From Actinoplanes octamycinicus (GTDB lineage: Bacteria; Actinomycetota; Actinomycetes; Mycobacteriales; Micromonosporaceae), in assembly GCF_014205225.1 (NCBI RefSeq), contig NZ_JACHNB010000001.1:9901501-9965500 (forward strand): 64,000 bases of DNA, given 5' to 3'. The position numbers and the translations under genes are program-made. Each line of letters begins with the position of its first letter. Positions within the stretch are counted from its first letter, which is position 1. The notes under the pieces were generated by a model. That model was not told the DNA's origin and did not search any database. It saw nothing but the letters and a program-made list of their open reading frames with translations. This document shows, in pieces, positions 34,202 to 43,041 of the stretch.

Positions 34202-35074
34202 TCAGCCGCGCCGGCGGCGAGCCGGCCCGTGCCGGCGGACGGTCACACTGCCCAACCCGTCCACCGCGTGGACCGCGTACCGGCCGGCGGCCCGGTGCCA
34301 CCCGTCCTCCCGGAGGATCGCGCCGGCCGGCGTGCCGTTGCTGGTGAGCCACGGCGTGACCACCGCGCCGGCCCCGCCGTCCAGCACGATCCGGAACGGC
34401 GCGGCAGTGCCCGCGGTGACCACCACCGAGCCGGCCCCGCCGGTGAAGGTGACCGGCACCGTGCCGACCGGCTCCGGCAGCCACATCTCGGCCAGCCCGC
34501 AGGCCCCGAGGACGATCCGCCGGATCCGCCCGCCGCGCAGGTCCAGCTGCTGCTCCCCGGCCCCGGCCGGCAGCCGGATGTCCCACCGGACGTCCCGGTT
34601 CAGCAGGATCCGCACCTCGTCCAGCCCGTCGCCACCGGTGGCCCGCAGCCGCACCAGCACCCGCCCGTCACGGCGCGTCACCACCGGCGCCACCCCGGCG
34701 TCCGCCGCCGAACTCACCCGGTAGAGCAGCCCCGGCAGCGCCACCGTCTCCACCCGAACCCGGCTGGCCGCGTCACTCACCGTGAGCCACCCGTCTCCGG
34801 CAGCCCCGCCGCCCCCGGCACCGAGCGCACCACCGCCGCGCAACCCACCACCACGGGAACCACCGAGTGATCCGCCACCGCGCGATCCGCCCGGCGCCCC
34901 CTGACTGCCCGGATCCGTCAGCGGGCCGGCCTGCACCCACTCGCGGCGGACCGGCGCCGGGGGCGCAACTCGGGCAGATTCCGGGAAAGTTCCCATCAGG
35001 CCCGCGATCACCAGCGCAAACGCGGCCAAGACGGCAGCTGTTGAGCGACGTGGACGCAATGCTGAGGGCACCAT
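34202..35074 (-). CDS. Exported or membrane-anchored protein with Gly-rich linker
   Basis: A 290-residue protein with a basic N-terminus and one hydrophobic segment (STAAVLAAFALVIAGLMGTF), probably a signal anchor. A Gly/Arg/Ser-rich linker (about 57-92) follows. The C-terminal domain (about 95-275) is beta-rich (VRILLNRDVRWDIRLPAGAGEQQLDLRGGRIRRIVLGACGLAEMWLP), reminiscent of the beta-helix adhesin-like DUF4097 fold; I only suggest that resemblance. Divergent from the small membrane protein at 35139. Confidence 0.7.
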   Translation of the reverse strand: MVPSALRPRRSTAAVLAAFALVIAGLMGTFPESARVAPPAPVRREWVQAGPLTDPGSQGAPGGSRGGGSLGGSRGGGLRGGGALGAGGGGAAGDGWLTVSDAASRVRVETVALPGLLYRVSSAADAGVAPVVTRRDGRVLVRLRATGGDGLDEVRILLNRDVRWDIRLPAGAGEQQLDLRGGRIRRIVLGACGLAEMWLPEPVGTVPVTFTGGAGSVVVTAGTAAPFRIVLDGGAGAVVTPWLTSNGTPAGAILREDGWHRAAGRYAVHAVDGLGSVTVRRHGPARRRRG

Positions 35075-35138
35075 CGGACAACGTAGAATCGGCCGAACGG
35101 GTGACGGCGATCCGGACTTATCGCGCCAGACTTTCCGG

Positions 35139-35348
35139 GTGCGATCTGCCGGATTCCTGTCTGAACGTCAGCGCCGCTTCGCGTGGCTGGGCTTCCTCCT
35201 GGCCGCCTTCCAGGCGCCGCTGGCCGCGAAGCTCATCGATGACGCCTCCTGGTTCTTCGCCGTCGTCGTCGCTCTAGTCGTCGCCACCGTCATCATCGCC
35301 GACGACTCCCAGCGCCGCCGCCCCGAGCCGGTCAACTACCCGGAGTAA
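35139..35348 (+). CDS. Small two-helix membrane protein
   Basis: A 69-residue protein with two hydrophobic segments (FAWLGFLLAAFQAPLAA and WFFAVVVALVVATVIIA) and a polar tail (DDSQRRRPEPVNYPE). GTG at 35139 is the first start in the frame. No family is recognised. It ends just before a GC-rich hairpin terminator. Confidence 0.6.
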   Translation: MRSAGFLSERQRRFAWLGFLLAAFQAPLAAKLIDDASWFFAVVVALVVATVIIADDSQRRRPEPVNYPE

Positions 35349-35367
35349 CCCTCCTCCACCACTGGCA

Positions 35368-35385
35368 GCGGCCCTCCGGGGCCGC
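35368..35385 (+). terminator. Hairpin with C(TCCG)G loop after the small membrane protein
   Basis: GCGGCCC (35368-35374) with GGGCCGC (35379-35385), loop TCCG. It lies 19 bp after the stop, with no T run. It has the same loop as the hairpins at 33595 and 43863. Confidence 0.5.
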
Positions 35386-35477
35386 CCGCACCCCGCCGCC
35401 GACTCTCCAGCGGCCATACCCCCGCGCCAGCTGTCAGGTGCCGGTCCGCATCCGCCGGCAGCCTCCCGCGGAGGTGA

Positions 35478-36080
35478 TCAGCCGGGCTGGGCCTCGTGGC
35501 CACGGCGGCCGTGGGTGCGCCGGCGTTCCTTGAGTTCGGCCTCATAGAGGTGGCGTCGCCCGCCCGCGAGCTGGTTCCGGGCGTCCTCTTCCATCTGCCG
35601 GAACTCCCGGTAGTACCCGTCGTCATACTCCTCGACGAGCTGGAACGTCCACCGCCCCGGCACCACGTTCCGCCCGATCAGCTCCCGCTCGATCCGTTCC
35701 GCGATCGCGGTGTGCCCGCCCTGCATGAGCAGCGAAACCGCCTCGTCGAGCATGAAGTCCGCCGTCCCGGTGAGCTGATGCATCGAGTACAGATGCCCCC
35801 GGATCCGCTCCACGGTCTCCAGCGCCTCACTCAGCTTCCCCAGCGCCTCCACCGTGATGTCATCCACCCCGTCCGGCCGCCGATGAGCCGCATCCGGCCC
35901 GCCGTCCCGCGCCGCGCCGGTCCCGCCGCCCCGCTGCGCCGCGCCGCTCCCGCTGTCTTTGCCGCTCTGCCGCGCCGCGCCGCTCCCGCCGTTCTCCACC
36001 GCGCCGGCGCTGCCGCTTTCCTCGGTCGCGCCCGGTCCACCGGCGTCCCCGGCCCGGCCGCCGTTCGTCACACCCGCCAT
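35478..36080 (-). CDS. Conserved hypothetical protein
   Basis: A 200-residue protein with no signal or transmembrane segment. The first 70 residues are low-complexity Gly/Ala/Ser/Arg. The rest is a folded domain: DDITVEALGKLSEALETVERIRGHLYSMHQLTGTADFMLDEAVSLLMQGGHTAIAERIERELIGRNVVPGRWTFQLVEEYDDGYY, then a basic C-terminal tail. The domain pattern recurs in actinobacteria, but I know no function. Its promoter faces the DUF6401 gene. Confidence 0.7.
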   Translation of the reverse strand: MAGVTNGGRAGDAGGPGATEESGSAGAVENGGSGAARQSGKDSGSGAAQRGGGTGAARDGGPDAAHRRPDGVDDITVEALGKLSEALETVERIRGHLYSMHQLTGTADFMLDEAVSLLMQGGHTAIAERIERELIGRNVVPGRWTFQLVEEYDDGYYREFRQMEEDARNQLAGGRRHLYEAELKERRRTHGRRGHEAQPG

Positions 36081-36180
36081 CGCACCTTCTCCCTGATCGG
36101 ATTCCGGTTCCGCTCATACCCGCTTCGTCCGCCGCCGAACAACGGCACCTTCAACCGAGCTGCACCGTTAGGGAGAACCG

Positions 36181-36570
36181 TTGGCTACCCGGCGGTCTCT
36201 AACTTTTCTTCTCATGAATGGTCTGTTCAGCAACGCCGCCGCCCGCGCCGCCCTCCGCTCCGCGCACGCCTCGCTCGCCGACCTCACCGCCGCCGTCGGG
36301 GTCAGCGGTCTCGCCGCCGCGCAGTCCTCCCCCGGCCTGATGTCCGTGATCGACCAGCACGCCGCCGGTATCCGCGACAGCCTCGACGCGGACACCCGCC
36401 CGCTGACCCCGATCCTGCTCGCCGCCTACGCCGAGGGTGTCCGCGACGCCGCCTACCAGCACGGCTGGCTCGCCCCGGAGGGTGAGATCGACTGGTCCGA
36501 GAACGACTGGGTCCTCCGCCGCCTGCTCGCCGTCTGCATGCTGGCCCGCACCCTCCCCACCTCGAACTGA
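36181..36570 (+). CDS. DUF6401 family protein
   Basis: A 129-residue protein, mostly helical, with SAHASLADLTAAVGVSGLAAAQSSPGLMSVIDQHAAGIRDSLDADTRPLTPILLAAYAEGVRDAA matching the DUF6401 pattern found near actinobacterial natural-product and regulatory genes. The TTG at 36181 has GGGAG 5 nt upstream; an ATG at 36214 lacks one, so the TTG is chosen. The function is not established. A 15-bp tandem repeat starts 10 bp after its stop codon. Confidence 0.7.
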   Translation: MATRRSLTFLLMNGLFSNAAARAALRSAHASLADLTAAVGVSGLAAAQSSPGLMSVIDQHAAGIRDSLDADTRPLTPILLAAYAEGVRDAAYQHGWLAPEGEIDWSENDWVLRRLLAVCMLARTLPTSN

Positions 36571-36579
36571 CCCGGGCCG

Positions 36580-36660
36580 AACCAACGCGTCCCAGCCAAC
36601 GCGCCGCGAGCCAACGCACCGCGAGCCAACCGGCTTCGAGCCAACCCGCTTCGAGCCGAC
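36580..36660. repeat. 15-bp tandem repeat after the DUF6401 gene
   Basis: AGCCAAC (last copy AGCCGAC) recurs at 36594, 36609, 36624, 36639 and 36654, exactly 15 bp apart, with a related AACCAAC at 36580. It begins right after the stop of the DUF6401 gene. Confidence 0.9.
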
Positions 36661-36828
36661 GCGTCCCGGACTGACCCACCCGAACTGACCCGGCCTGTCC
36701 ATCGCCGCACCGGGCCGCTTCAGCAAGACCGTTCACCAGCCCTGCCGACGGCGTACCGAGGCAAGGGCCGGTCCGACCGATCACCCGGCCACAAGCCGAC
36801 CCGATCAGCCATACCAGCCCAAGCCCTC

Positions 36829-36859
36829 AGGGCCGGCACCGCCCAGCGGTGCCGGCCCT
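36829..36859. terminator. Perfect 14-bp hairpin
   Basis: AGGGCCGGCACCGC (36829-36842) pairs with GCGGTGCCGGCCCT (36846-36859), loop CCA. It is in a 700-bp region without a gene, about 260 bp after the DUF6401 stop, and may be its terminator or a structured element. Confidence 0.6.
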
Positions 36860-37275
36860 TCCGCTTCCCCAGCTCCACAGCCAGCCCATCGCGCCGATCC
36901 CCAAGCGCGGGCCCGACCGCGCCGGCCCCCACGCACAGGCCAACCACCCTGGTCCCCACAAGCGCATCAATCACGCTGACCTCTCACCCGGGCCGACCAC
37001 CCTGATCTCCACACGCGCGTCAATCACGCCGACCTCTCACCCGGGCCGACCGCGCTGACCCCCACCTGCAGGCCAACCCCCTGATCCCCACACGCGCGTC
37101 AATCACGCTGACCTCTCACCGGGGCCAACCGCACTCACCCCAACCTGCAGGTCAACCGCACTCCCCCCCCGCAGCCCAACCCCAATGACCCCACGCGGGC
37201 CGACCGCGCTGCTTCCGTCGCGTGGGGCAACCGTTCGCTGACACGCACGGGCAGTTGATCGCCGCCAGGCCGTTG

Positions 37276-39531
37276 CTACGTGCCGGTCGGGCGCGACGGG
37301 ATCGTGGGATCGTCGTCGTCCGGATGGCCGACCGCTGACTGGCGCTGATCCGGGGTAGGCAGCGAAACCACCTGCGTCCGATCCCCCTCCTCGGTGTTGT
37401 CAATGATCAACGTCTGGTCCGGCCCCGGCGACGGAATCACGGTCGTCGTCTCATCGCCCGACCCTTGAGTGATCACCGTGGTCCGGTCCGGATCCGCAGC
37501 GCCGCCATCTCCGCGACCGGAAGCGCCATCATCGGCGTCGGATTCCGCGTCGACCACCGTCAACTCTTCCTCGCTGCCGGCCGAGGACCCATCCATGCCA
37601 CCAGCAACCGGCTTCTGCTCGCTACCGTCCGGCGCCCGGTCCGTGCCGCTAGCAGCCGGGGCTTCCGTCTCGTCGTTGTCCCCGGCGTCCTTGCCCTGGG
37701 GAGAGCCTTCCCCGCTGCCGGTCTGTGGCGTCGCCACGGTCGTCTCGTCGTCGGCGGCCTCGGGATCCTGACCATCGACGTCGCCCGCGGTCTCCTCGCT
37801 GTCGTCAGCGACGGCAGCCTGGGCCCCCGGTCCACCGCCCAGCAGAACAGTGGGCACCGACTTGTCATCGTTCGGCTGGCGGGCGGGCAGACCCGGTCCG
37901 CCGTCGGCCAGAAACACCGTGGGCACCGTCTCGGCGCCCGCGTCCGGCGGTGATCCCGCCAGCCGTCCACCGCCGGATCCGGGACCCGCCGCACCACCCG
38001 GCGCCTGCCCGAACGAGGCCGCTCCGGACTCATCACCGCCCGGACCTCGACCGGGTGAGGCCGCTTCCGGCTCGCCGCCCGGCGTTCGATCGGACGAGGC
38101 GGTCGCGGGGGCGCTGCCACCCGCCGGCGATCCGCCGCCCGGACCGGGTGAGCCCGCCAAGAAGCCGCCGCCCGCCGGCTCCCCGACGCCCGGCTCCGGC
38201 GCGACCGCCGGGGCCTCCACGGTCTCCGGGGACTGCGGATTGCCGCTGTTCGCGCTGTGGTAGTCGGACCAGAGCGGGCGAACGCCCGGGGTGATGATGG
38301 TCGTCTCGGCGGGTGTGCCGTGTGGGATCGGGTCGGTGGAGTCGGCGTCGTGCGGCGTGGGCGGGAAGCCGGCGAAGCCCGGAATGAAGTGCAGGCCGTC
38401 CTCCCCCGGGGTGGGGATCACCTGGGTCTCGTCATCGGGGCGGCCCGGGAAGGCCTGGGCCGCGCGGCGCTCCTCGGCGGCGCGGGCCTCGCGCTGGCGG
38501 CGGTCGATCTCCGCGCGGCGCGCCTCCTCGGTGCGCCGGAGCTCCTCCGCCTGCCGGGCCGCCTCGGCGCGGCGGACCTCCTCGGCGCGGCGCTCCTGCT
38601 CGGCGCGACGCTCCTCCTCGGCTCGCTGGGCCTCCGCCCGGCGAGCCTGCTCGGCTCGTTCGGCCTCCGCCCGGCGGGCCTCCTCGGCGCGCTTGGCCTC
38701 GGCGAGGCGGCGGGCCTCCTCGGCTTTCCGCTCCTCCTCGGCGCGGCGGGCCTCCTCGGCCAGGCGGGCTTCCTCGGCCAGCCGGGCCTCCTCGGCGCGA
38801 CGCTCCTCCTCGGCGCGGGCGGCGGCCTGGCGGGCGCGCTCCTCGGTGTAGGCCCGGGCCTGCTCCCGGATCGCGGCTGACTCCACGGCCGCCCGGTCCA
38901 GCCAGCCCTCCCAGCGCTGCTGCATGGGACGGATCAGGCCGCCGCCGACGCCGACGATGATCACGCCGGCGACGGTGACCAGCACGGTGATCAGCAGGGG
39001 GCGGGTGACCGTGGTGGCGATGCCGATCTGGTCCAGGCCGGCGATCACGCCGAGCGTGATGATCACGGCGGCGGCCACCCGGGCCAGCACCCGGGCGTAG
39101 CCGAGGTCGCCCAGGGCGTTGCCGATCAGGTCGTGGGCGGCGCCGGCCACGGCGATCGCGGCCACCACGATGACGATCGCCACGAACAGCTGTGGCAGCC
39201 AGCCGATCAGCGCGTTGAGCAGGGTGCTCACCTGGTTCGGTCCCCACAGGCCGAAGGCGAGCTGGACGGCGATCAGCAGCACCACCCAGTAGGCCAGGCG
39301 GGCGCAGAGGACCACCGGGTCGGTGCCGCGCAGCAGCCGGCCGGCGAGGCCACGCTGGGCGGCCCGGTCCAGGCCGACGCGGCGCAGCGCTTTCCCGGTG
39401 ATGGCGCGGGCCAGCCGGGCCAGCAGCCAGCCGATCAGCAGCACGGCGACGAACGCCAGCGCCACTGGGAGGTAAAGCACCAGGGACCGCCACATGTCGC
39501 TCAGTCCACGGCTCAACCCGTCGCCGGTCAT
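37276..39531 (-). CDS. Membrane protein with mechanosensitive-channel-like helices, long charged helix and Thr-rich tail
   Basis: A 751-residue protein. The N-terminal 220 residues have about five hydrophobic helices (ALAFVAVLLIGWLLARLARAITGKAL, VLCARLAYWVVLLIAVQLAFGLWGP, LPQLFVAIVIVVAAIAVAGAAHDLIGNALGDLG, ARVAAAVIITLGVIAGLDQIG) resembling the conserved TM_helix/CmpX-like mechanosensitive family. Residues about 225-370 are an Ala/Glu/Arg heptad-like helix (repeats of EEARRAEE). The tail (about 375-751) is disordered, with many D/E-x-T-x-V/I motifs, listed under findings. ATG at 39531 (MTGDGL) with GGAGGGC 4-5 nt upstream. Confidence 0.8.
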   Translation of the reverse strand: MTGDGLSRGLSDMWRSLVLYLPVALAFVAVLLIGWLLARLARAITGKALRRVGLDRAAQRGLAGRLLRGTDPVVLCARLAYWVVLLIAVQLAFGLWGPNQVSTLLNALIGWLPQLFVAIVIVVAAIAVAGAAHDLIGNALGDLGYARVLARVAAAVIITLGVIAGLDQIGIATTVTRPLLITVLVTVAGVIIVGVGGGLIRPMQQRWEGWLDRAAVESAAIREQARAYTEERARQAAARAEEERRAEEARLAEEARLAEEARRAEEERKAEEARRLAEAKRAEEARRAEAERAEQARRAEAQRAEEERRAEQERRAEEVRRAEAARQAEELRRTEEARRAEIDRRQREARAAEERRAAQAFPGRPDDETQVIPTPGEDGLHFIPGFAGFPPTPHDADSTDPIPHGTPAETTIITPGVRPLWSDYHSANSGNPQSPETVEAPAVAPEPGVGEPAGGGFLAGSPGPGGGSPAGGSAPATASSDRTPGGEPEAASPGRGPGGDESGAASFGQAPGGAAGPGSGGGRLAGSPPDAGAETVPTVFLADGGPGLPARQPNDDKSVPTVLLGGGPGAQAAVADDSEETAGDVDGQDPEAADDETTVATPQTGSGEGSPQGKDAGDNDETEAPAASGTDRAPDGSEQKPVAGGMDGSSAGSEEELTVVDAESDADDGASGRGDGGAADPDRTTVITQGSGDETTTVIPSPGPDQTLIIDNTEEGDRTQVVSLPTPDQRQSAVGHPDDDDPTIPSRPTGT

Positions 39532-39713
39532 CCGCCCTCCCTAGCTCCGCATGGCACGCCGGTCGGCGCCTTCCACGAAACCCTAGGACTCGGATGTACC
39601 ACCAGCCCCCGACAAAACCGGGCGGGAATCCGGCCGCCAGAACCGGCCACGGTGCGACGAAGAGCCGAATCGGGGGTCGGACCCGCACCCCACAAAGGCG
39701 AGAAAACGCCCGC

Positions 39714-40559
39714 TCAGTGCGCGGACAGCTCCGACTCCGGCCGTCCGGTCGTCGCGTTCGGCACTCCGCCGGCGCCCGGGTTGCCGTGTCCGGCGGTCAC
39801 GGCCGGCTTGCCGGTCCGCGCCGTCCGCGAGGGTGCGGCGGGCGTCGACTTGCGCCGCCTGGGCGCGACCGTGGGCGAGGTGGTGGTGGGAACGGCCGCG
39901 GCGGGCGTCACGTCGTTGACCGGGTGCTCGTCGGGCACCGGGGTGCCCGCGCTGGCGACCGGGGCCGGCACGGTGGGCCTGGTCGATCCGGCGTCGTCGC
40001 CGGCGGTCAGCGCATAACCGGCGCCGGCGGTGAGCAGCGCCGCCAGCGCGACGCCCACCAGTACAACCGGCCGCCGTCCGGGTACAGCCGCCCCACGACG
40101 GCCGGCTTCGGAGAGCTGGGCCGCTTCACCCGGAATGCCAGAAGTGCGCCCCGGATCCGAAGAGGCAGATGACGACGAGAAACCGGCCACCCCGGACTCC
40201 GACACCACCAGACGCCGCCCGGACTCCGGATAAGCCCGCGGATCGGGGGAAGAAGGACCGCGGGAAAGAGGACCGGAGGGATCGGCGGAGCCAGGACCGG
40301 AACGGAATGCGTCGGGGACGGACGGATCGGCGAAGGAGGAATCCGGGAACGAGGGATCCCGCAGCGAGGAACCCAGCGAAGCGGCAGCACCGAGCGAGGA
40401 AGCCGGGGAGTCGACCACCGCCGGCATGGTCACCGTCTCCGCCGACTGTGACCACCCTTCCAGCTCCGCCCACCGCCGCTCGGCCAGCACGTCCCGCACC
40501 GGAGCATCCGTTCCCCGCCCGGGCACCCGGACCGGCAGCGGCTCGCCTCGTTCGATCAC
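39714..40559 (-). CDS. Single-pass membrane protein with low-complexity tails
   Basis: A 281-residue protein. The first 150 residues are soluble, polar and Ser/Pro-rich; one transmembrane helix follows (VVLVGVALAALLTAGAGYALTAG), and the outer part is a Pro/Thr/Val-rich low-complexity stalk (PTVPAPVASAGTPVPDEHPV). It may be an anchor for a wall or sensory complex. No family is recognised. GTG start at 40559. Divergent from the SpoIIE gene. Confidence 0.65.
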   Translation of the reverse strand: MIERGEPLPVRVPGRGTDAPVRDVLAERRWAELEGWSQSAETVTMPAVVDSPASSLGAAASLGSSLRDPSFPDSSFADPSVPDAFRSGPGSADPSGPLSRGPSSPDPRAYPESGRRLVVSESGVAGFSSSSASSDPGRTSGIPGEAAQLSEAGRRGAAVPGRRPVVLVGVALAALLTAGAGYALTAGDDAGSTRPTVPAPVASAGTPVPDEHPVNDVTPAAAVPTTTSPTVAPRRRKSTPAAPSRTARTGKPAVTAGHGNPGAGGVPNATTGRPESELSAH

Positions 40560-40702
40560 GGGCGCGACTATAAATGATCAACGAATACGCAGGTCAGACC
40601 CGGCGACCACGCAGTGTGACGGACTGCGGGAGCAACTCCCGGCACACCGTCAAGAATCGGACGGTCGGCCGGTGCGGCATCGTACAAACGGCCCACTCGG
40701 GA

Positions 40703-40708
40703 TAGTCT
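40703..40708 (+). promoter_or_regulatory. Probable -10 box (TAGTCT) of the SpoIIE-type gene
   Basis: TAGTCT ends 6 nt before the ATG at 40715; leaderless geometry. Confidence 0.45.
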
Positions 40709-40714
40709 TTCTGC

Positions 40715-42838
40715 ATGGTCGGCTCGGGAGCGGCACGCCCGCCAGCGGTTTCCACGCTGCCCGTGCAGTCGGCGGGCGCGCGAGGTTGTGCCTCACTGGT
40801 GCACGCCCACGACTGGTCCGGCACCTCGCTGGGCCGGATCGACGGGTGGGACCCGGCCGTGCGCGCCGCCGTCGATCTGCTGCTCGAGTCCCCGGTGCCG
40901 ATGATGCTGGTCTGCGGGGCCGACTGCGTGGTGCTCTACAACGACGCCTACGCGGAGGTGCTCGGCGATCTGCACCCGGCCGCGCTGGGCCGGCCGGCCG
41001 CGCGCGCCTTCGGCGAGGCCTGGGACCAGCCCGGCATGGGCGACGTGATCAGCCGGGTGTTCCGGACCGGTCACCCGGTGCTGGAGCCGGAGAGCCAGGT
41101 GACGCTGCGGCCGGGCGGCGCGGAGCCGGCCTTCTACACCCGCGGGCACTCGGTGGTGCGCGACTCGCGCGGCGCGGTCGCCGGGGTGCTCACCGTGGCC
41201 GCCGAGACCACCCAGGTGATCCACCGGCTGCAGAGCCTCGGTGAGCTGACCGCGCGGCTGGCCGGGGCGCTGACCATCGACGATGTCACGCGGGTCGTCC
41301 TGACGTACGCGATGGCGTCCTTCGATCTGGACCACTGCGCGCTCGCGGTCGACGACGGCGCGTCCTACCGCTATGTCCGCCGGATCCGCGGCGAGATGCT
41401 GGACGAGGCGGACGAGCGACTGCCCCCGGTGTGGCGCCGGGTGGCCGCGGATCCGGCGGCCCCGCTGGTCGCGGCGGCCGAGTCGGGCCGGGCGACGTTC
41501 GTGGCCGACGGCGAGCCGCTGCGCGCGATCGCGCAGGACCGGCACGAGCGGCGGGTCCGTTCGCTGGCCGCGCTGCCGCTCCGCACCGCGTCCGTGCGCG
41601 GCGCGCTGACCATGGGTTTCCGCCGGGCGCACGCCTGGCTGCCGGCCGAGCGGGCGCTGTTGCGGGCGGCCGCCGAGCTGGTGGCGCAGGCGGCCGAGCG
41701 GGCCCGCCGGTTCGAGGCCCAGCACGGCACCGCCCAGCTGCTGCAGCGCAGCATGCTTCCGGAGCACCTGCCGGAGCTGGACACGTTCCGGATCGCCGCG
41801 CGCTATGACGTCGGCGTCGACGGCAACGCCGCGGGTGGCGACTTCTATGACGCGTTCCGGCTCATCGACGGCCGGCTGGCCATGGTGCTCGGCGACGTGG
41901 CCGGGCACGACGTGCGGGCCGCCGCGGTGATGGGCCAGGTCCGGGCGGCGCTGCGGGCGCTGGCGCTGACCGATCCGGCGCCGCCGAGCGTGCTGGCCGG
42001 GCTGGACCGGCTGGTCGGCTCGCTGGGCGCCGAGTCGCGGAACGAGGAGATCTTCGTGACCGTGGTCTACGGCGTGCTGGACCCGGCGGACGGCTCGGTC
42101 ACCCTGGCCAGCGCCGGGCATCCGCCGCCGGTGCTGCGCCGGGCCGGCCTGGCCGGTGAGCCGGCCACCGCCGAGCTGGTGAAGGTGCCGCCCGGCGCCC
42201 CGCTCGGCCTGGGCGGCCGCTGGCAGACCGGTTCGCTGACGCTGGAGCCGGGCGACACGATTCTGATGTACAGCGACGGCGTGGTGGAGCGCCGCGGCCA
42301 CCCGCTGAACGCCGGTCTGGACGCGCTGGTCGCGGCGGCCGCCGGCTCGGCCAGCGGCGACCCGCGGAACATGTGCTCGCTGGCCACCGCCGCGGTCGAG
42401 GGCACCACCGACGACGACGTGGCGGTGCTCGCGGTGGAGCACGCGCTGGCGATGAGCCGGTCGGCGACCATGCAGGTGGCGGCCGAGCCGACCGGTCCGA
42501 GCCGGGTCCGGCAGTGGATGTCCACCCGGCTGCGCGAGTGGCTGGTGCCGGAGCCGGTGATCGGCGCGGCGATCCTGTGCACCAGCGAGCTGACCACCAA
42601 CGCGCTGCTGCACGCCGGCACCCCGGCGCAGGTGCACATCGACCTGAACGCGGAGCGGCTGCTGGTCTCGGTGGCCGACACCGGCACCCGGGGCAGCGTG
42701 ATCCGGGCGCGGGCCGACACGCTCGCCAGCCGGGGTCGCGGGCTGGGCCTGATCGAGGAGCTGAGCGACTCGTGGGGCACCGATCCCACGGTCCGTGGTT
42801 CCACGGTCTGGTTCGAGATGTTGCTCAACAGAGAGTGA
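40715..42838 (+). CDS. PAS/GAF-SpoIIE phosphatase with C-terminal anti-sigma kinase-type HATPase
   Basis: A 707-residue signalling protein. Order of domains: PAS (about 50-170, with AVRAAVDLLLESPVPMMLVCGADCVVLYNDAY), GAF (about 200-345, with LDHCALAV and ALPLRTASVRGALTMGF), PP2C/SpoIIE phosphatase (about 360-565, with metal Asp in NAAGGDFYDAF, LGDVAGHDVRAAAVMG and EGTTDDDVAVLAV), and an HATPase_c of the RsbW type (about 585-705, with SELTTNALLHAG and VADTGTRGSV). Such proteins switch a partner-switching sigma-factor pathway: the phosphatase dephosphorylates an anti-anti-sigma factor and the kinase-like domain binds it. No sigma or anti-anti-sigma gene is adjacent. Confidence 0.9.
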   Translation: MVGSGAARPPAVSTLPVQSAGARGCASLVHAHDWSGTSLGRIDGWDPAVRAAVDLLLESPVPMMLVCGADCVVLYNDAYAEVLGDLHPAALGRPAARAFGEAWDQPGMGDVISRVFRTGHPVLEPESQVTLRPGGAEPAFYTRGHSVVRDSRGAVAGVLTVAAETTQVIHRLQSLGELTARLAGALTIDDVTRVVLTYAMASFDLDHCALAVDDGASYRYVRRIRGEMLDEADERLPPVWRRVAADPAAPLVAAAESGRATFVADGEPLRAIAQDRHERRVRSLAALPLRTASVRGALTMGFRRAHAWLPAERALLRAAAELVAQAAERARRFEAQHGTAQLLQRSMLPEHLPELDTFRIAARYDVGVDGNAAGGDFYDAFRLIDGRLAMVLGDVAGHDVRAAAVMGQVRAALRALALTDPAPPSVLAGLDRLVGSLGAESRNEEIFVTVVYGVLDPADGSVTLASAGHPPPVLRRAGLAGEPATAELVKVPPGAPLGLGGRWQTGSLTLEPGDTILMYSDGVVERRGHPLNAGLDALVAAAAGSASGDPRNMCSLATAAVEGTTDDDVAVLAVEHALAMSRSATMQVAAEPTGPSRVRQWMSTRLREWLVPEPVIGAAILCTSELTTNALLHAGTPAQVHIDLNAERLLVSVADTGTRGSVIRARADTLASRGRGLGLIEELSDSWGTDPTVRGSTVWFEMLLNRE

Positions 42839-43041
42839 CGACGCGCACGCGAAGACGTTTCTCGATCCGGTTACTGTGCGCCCATTACGTGAACGTTCTT
42901 CCAGAACCGCTGCCAGCATCACGTGGATCACTTGTCCACTTACGCTAAGTAGTTTAATACTGCTCTAAACCGGACAATGAACCGTGCGGTGGTGACGAAG
43001 CGTTATCAGTGCCGTAGAGTGCTCAGCAACTGGGGACGTCC

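Larger units (their letters stand above)
36571..37275. repeat. 700-bp gene-free region with several repeat families
   Basis: Between the DUF6401 gene and the channel-like gene. It holds the 15-bp array (36580-36660), the 14-bp hairpin (36829-36859) and, from about 36966 to 37160, three copies of a 50-80-bp unit with the core TCAATCACG(C/C)TGACCTCTCACCSGGGCC, with PstI-like CTGCAGG spacers. No reading frame has codon use, start signals or homology that I would accept as a gene. Confidence 0.75.

Noticed and set aside
42839..43041. A TTGTCCACT word near 42928 as a third DnaA-box site
   Set aside because: One mismatch, single and without a partner at 17 bp; not distinguishable from chance.
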